From the NCBI GenBank assembly GCA_003254885.1, contig QANT01002057.1, forward strand, positions 1-53,628: 53,628 nt of DNA. The letters are read 5' to 3'. A program made the position numbers and the translations under genes. This DNA comes from Purshia tridentata (taxonomy: Eukaryota > Streptophyta > Magnoliopsida > Rosales > Rosaceae). How positions within the stretch are numbered: position 1 is the stretch's first letter; every line of letters begins with the position of its first letter. Under the pieces are notes generated by a model. That model saw only the letters and a program-made list of their open reading frames with translations. It had not been told where the DNA came from and searched no databases. Of the stretch, positions 50,332 through 53,628 are shown piece after piece.

Positions 50332-52804
50332 TCATACTGTATAACTAGAAGCAGGAATTCCATGCATTTGAAACCATTCAGGCATGCGAAATTTCTCATA
50401 AAGCACAGGCCTCACATCTTTTTGCAGGGAGAGGTGCTTGAGGAGTGGAAGCAGGACCTCCAAAAGCTACATCCACATCAAAGAATGAAATGCAAAGAAG
50501 GATTATAATCAGAGCATATTTTCTTATAATTATATAACTCTTTCCTTGATATGACAATAAACAAATTACCTGATCATCGTATGGCTGTCCAGCAGAAAAC
50601 GGAACACATGGAACTCCATTCAATGGTTGCAGCAGAAAACTAAATGGGTTGTTGTCAACAATAACAGTTCGAGATAGATCTTTTGATAGACAAGATAGAT
50701 CCTTCACATGTTCCCGATATTCCCTGTGGTTTACAACTTCAGACTTGAGCCATCATAATCAAAGTCCAAAATTTAAATTCTCAACATTGCTTTTGCACAC
50801 ACACAGTATAATCAAATCTACTGTATAGACTTATGGATACAACCGCAGAGAGTGTTTGTTCACATTGTTGACAATTTGAGATAAGAAGCAACATAGGAAT
50901 CAGGATTCTCTATATGCATCTTCAGAAATAACAATAAATTTTTTTGGTCAGGAAAAAGTGGACACTTCTCTATATCAACAGCTCCGAAGAGGTAGCAAGA
51001 TGAAATATGGAGACGTTTCAATAGGCCGGGAATTGGTGTAAGAACATGCAAGTCTGCAGTGTTAATCAAAGATGGTATACCATTACAGTGGTGGGGTATG
51101 AGATCAACCGGAAAAATATATATTCCTACCATATTCAGCACCTACTGCTAGGTGAGATATAATGTGATCATAATGTCTACCATATTCAGCACCTACTGCT
51201 AGGTGAGATATAATGTGATCATAATGTCAGGCACTCAAATAAAATTCGAAAAAGGCCCAAAAAGCACACACTAGAAGTTGATGAATATGCACAACAGCAC
51301 TGATAAAAATGATAAGATGCATAAAGTATCAAGCTGAAATTGTGACAGCACTTAGCGATTTTCTAAGTGCAAAAAAACAAAATTTTCACATGATTGATAA
51401 TTCTCTATTTATGTATCTTTATATGTATTTGTGTGTGTGTGTGTGTGTAATACATCACTATATCACACAATTGGAGCTTATTATCAAATTGCAAGCTCAC
51501 ATGAAGGGTTCCCATACAAAAGGCAATCACTGGACTTACGTGGTAACTGTAGAAGGCCGATAGAGACGAAGCTTAAATCGATTACCCTCATCAATTCTGT
51601 CAACAAGTGGTCTAGCATAACCTGTAAAGTGCCAGAGTGAATAAAAGAGAAGTAAAAAATAAGGAAAAAATAGAAGAAAAAAGATAGAGATTGTGAAACT
51701 TGGAAAACAACAAACCTTCAAGACCAGCAGTAAATAGTACAATATCAGCAAATTCACAAATCCGTTTTAAGAACTCTCGCAAACCAGGACGTTCAAACAC
51801 TGTCACATAACTGATCTTTGGTTTACCATCAGACTCCTTCAACACAAAGAATTAAACACACTATCAGGCAAATTGAGCATAAAAGTTGCAGAGACAGAGA
51901 AAGAGAGGTCTACTGACCTTGTCTGAAGATACACATTCTATCTGAAACCACTTCAACCCAGCTTCCGTTGCTTGAAGGCGAACACAAGAAGGCAAGCTAG
52001 ATGTATCATACGCACATACCAGAGTCTCATCTAAGTCAAGAACTACCTACATTACAAAATTCATAAATAAAACTCATCACTCTAACAAACTAGCATGTTC
52101 CTATCATTGAACCGAGTGAAATCTATTTTTACGCAAAGCATAAGTTTCAGCTTCAACAATCATCGTTGAAATTATCCAAATCATTGACAACTAACAAATT
52201 CAAAAGTTCATTTACCCAGTTCACAAGATGCTAACAATGCTAAAAAAAGCTCCTACATTATATCTTTCTTAAATAAATGGAATTCATTTCGTGCTAACAA
52301 CATCACGGTGATCAAATTCACAGGGAAGAAAACAAAAAGTACTAATTTTGCATATGACCCAGATCATTTATCCACATAGTAAACTGAATCCGGTCATCAA
52401 TTCAGCTCAATTACCCAAAAAAATAAAAGGGCAACTAAAAATTGTAATAGTAGACAACTAGTAACTACAAAATTGATCTAGGAGACGAGTAAACGCACCG
52501 TGAGCTTTTCAAGGGGTCGATCTTCTACAACGCCGTTTTCAACGCTGACGTGGGCGGAGGACGGCAAGTCGTTTAGAGGGAGTTCAGAGACAGGCAAGGG
52601 CTTGAAAGACGGAGAAGAAGAAGAAGAAGCGAGAAGAGGGTGCGGATGGTTGAGGCCAACGTACGATAGCAGGTGAGCGACGCAAGGCGTGCCTCTCAGG
52701 ATCTGAAGGATTGTGTGGAAGAAGAAGCCCAACCAGTTCATCAGAGCTCGCCATACTTGCAGGGTCGTCGGCACGTACACTTCGGTGGTCGCCTGACTCA
52801 TCAT
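50332..52804 (-). CDS. SCP1/CTD-like HAD phosphatase, 6 exons, 308 aa
   Basis: Member of the FCP1/SCP small phosphatase family (HAD superfamily, Mg2+-dependent aspartate nucleophile). It resembles Arabidopsis At3g55960; the substrate is unproven. Exons (minus): 52804-52499, 52046-51918, 51836-51716, 51621-51540, 50723-50570, 50466-50332, with phases consistent. The catalytic DxDx(T/V) motif is VVLDLDETLV (D106 nucleophile, D108 acid, T110). Motif II lies in DIVLFTAGLEGYA, and the metal-binding aspartates in RTVIVDNNPFSF. A hydrophobic N-terminal stretch (about residues 26-40, NWLGFFFHTILQIL) may be membrane-associating. Residues 60-100 form a Ser/Pro-rich, poorly conserved linker. The open frame extends upstream to a TTG, but the first ATGs are 52804 and 52801. 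Confidence 0.92.
51126..51227. repeat. Perfect 51-bp tandem duplication in phosphatase intron 4
   Basis: The 51 bases 51126-51176 (starting ctaccatattcagcacc) are repeated without change at 51177-51227. The absence of any difference means the duplication is very recent or an assembly artefact. It lies inside the intron between the exons 51621-51540 and 50723-50570. Confidence 0.95.
51428..51449. repeat. (GT)n microsatellite
   Basis: A run of GT dinucleotides lies in the same phosphatase intron, about 90 bp inside the 5' splice site on the minus strand. Likely length-polymorphic. Confidence 0.85.
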
Positions 52805-53628
52805 AGCCCACACCGACCGATCCACCACCGCCAAAGACTCGAAGGCTGAATTTAATACGAGCTTAGAAAGACAATGAGGGTTGCTGGGTGTGTTTGTGCT
52901 GTGAAGAAGATGATTGTGAAAAATCGTAGAGTTATGGTGGGTGGTCTCATGGTGGTGGGCTTTTTGGGTATCTCGACAACTATGGATGCTTAGTATCCTT
53001 TTCTTTTATTTTTTTATTATTTGTTTATTTGTTGCTATTTTATGGGGAATTAGCTAATGTGTTGGAGACTTGGAGCCTTGGAGGGAGCGTGGTTTCGCGG
53101 CAGCTTAATATTGGCGTGGCTTGAACGTATTGGGTATTTGGTGATTCCTATACTTTGTAAGAGGTTTTCTTTTTCTTTCATTACTTTGTGAGTATGTATA
53201 GAATAAAATGCTATTTAGTCGAATTATTTTTCTGAATTTAGATATGTATTCTTAGATTGCGTTTTATTATATTGTTACATTTTTAATGCAATGATATGTT
53301 GTATATCAATGTGTCACATAGATGGTGAAGAAAATTAAGATTGGTAGTATTTTCTAGAAAAAATATCCTAAATATCCTATATATGAGCATAGTGTTACAA
53401 AATTATTAATTTATCTTTTATTGAAAAAATTACTCATGTATACCATCTTTTTTATATTACATGTTTAATACTTCTCTATATAAATGAAGCTCACCTATAT
53501 AAGTGAGTGTCATTTTTTTCACTTAGATAATAATATACATGTAGTATAAAAATGTAAAACACCTAATATTATCCTAAAATTATTAGAAAAAAGAATGTTA
53601 GAATTAGGATAGATAATGATTTTGATTA
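52805..53628. promoter_or_regulatory. Upstream region of the HAD phosphatase, to the window end
   Basis: The first ~200 bp are the likely leader and promoter of the minus-strand phosphatase. From about 53130 the sequence becomes AT-rich with no supported gene. No TATA box is obvious at a convincing distance. Confidence 0.5.

Noticed and set aside
50860..51141. 93-codon minus-strand frame inside phosphatase intron 4
   Set aside because: It lies within an intron, overlaps the 51-bp duplication, and has no family resemblance.
1..53628. CRISPR arrays, operons, riboswitches, tRNA or rRNA genes, conserved miRNA precursors
   Set aside because: Scanned by eye for regular spacer repeats, T-loop GGTTCGAAtCC motifs and common plant miRNA sequences. 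None was found. The genome is eukaryotic, so bacterial features are not expected.

Overview
This is plant nuclear DNA. It is AT-rich, with intron-split genes using GT..AG (and two GC..AG) junctions, poly(T) and (TA)n tracts, MITE-like inverted-repeat elements and a decayed FAR1/FRS-type transposase gene. The protein families (symplekin ESP4, APD-type RING ligase, PDX1, CAX exchanger, CPRD49-type esterase) point to a core eudicot. A woody rosid, perhaps Rosaceae, is a guess from general appearance only. All gene models below were built by eye by joining exons at splice sites with phase checked at every junction. Every model closes as one open frame from an ATG to a stop.

Layout: 1-9815 is a repeat-rich intergenic block (hAT-like element ends, an FRS pseudogene, a Harbinger-like MITE, degenerate tandem repeats). 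Then come CAX cation/H+ exchanger (-, 9816-12781), a METTL21-like methyltransferase (-, 13533-15957), a CPRD49-like SGNH esterase (+, 17817-20388), an LMBR1-like membrane protein (-, 21056-25281), a large 5.6 kb divergent intergenic region, an APD-type RING E3 ligase (+, 30931-34238), intronless PDX1 (+, 36622-37551), the symplekin/ESP4 homologue in 27 exons (+, 39083-49121) and an SCP1/CTD-like HAD phosphatase (-, 50332-52804).

These are independent housekeeping or regulatory genes, not an operon or a functional cluster: ion transport, protein methylation, ester hydrolysis, ubiquitination, vitamin B6 synthesis, mRNA 3'-end formation and dephosphorylation. From recall of the Arabidopsis map, six of the eight are collinear with At5g01400-At5g01490 (ESP4, PDX1.3, APD2, LMBR1-like, methyltransferase, CAX4), so the window is a conserved microsyntenic block. 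The esterase and the HAD phosphatase are interruptions or flanks relative to that block.

I did not find a previously undescribed biological system. The items most worth a second look are two non-canonical GC-AG introns, a tandem splice acceptor and a uORF in the symplekin gene, an FRS pseudogene, several recent local duplications inside introns and intergenic DNA, and two single-N positions that look like misassembled gaps.
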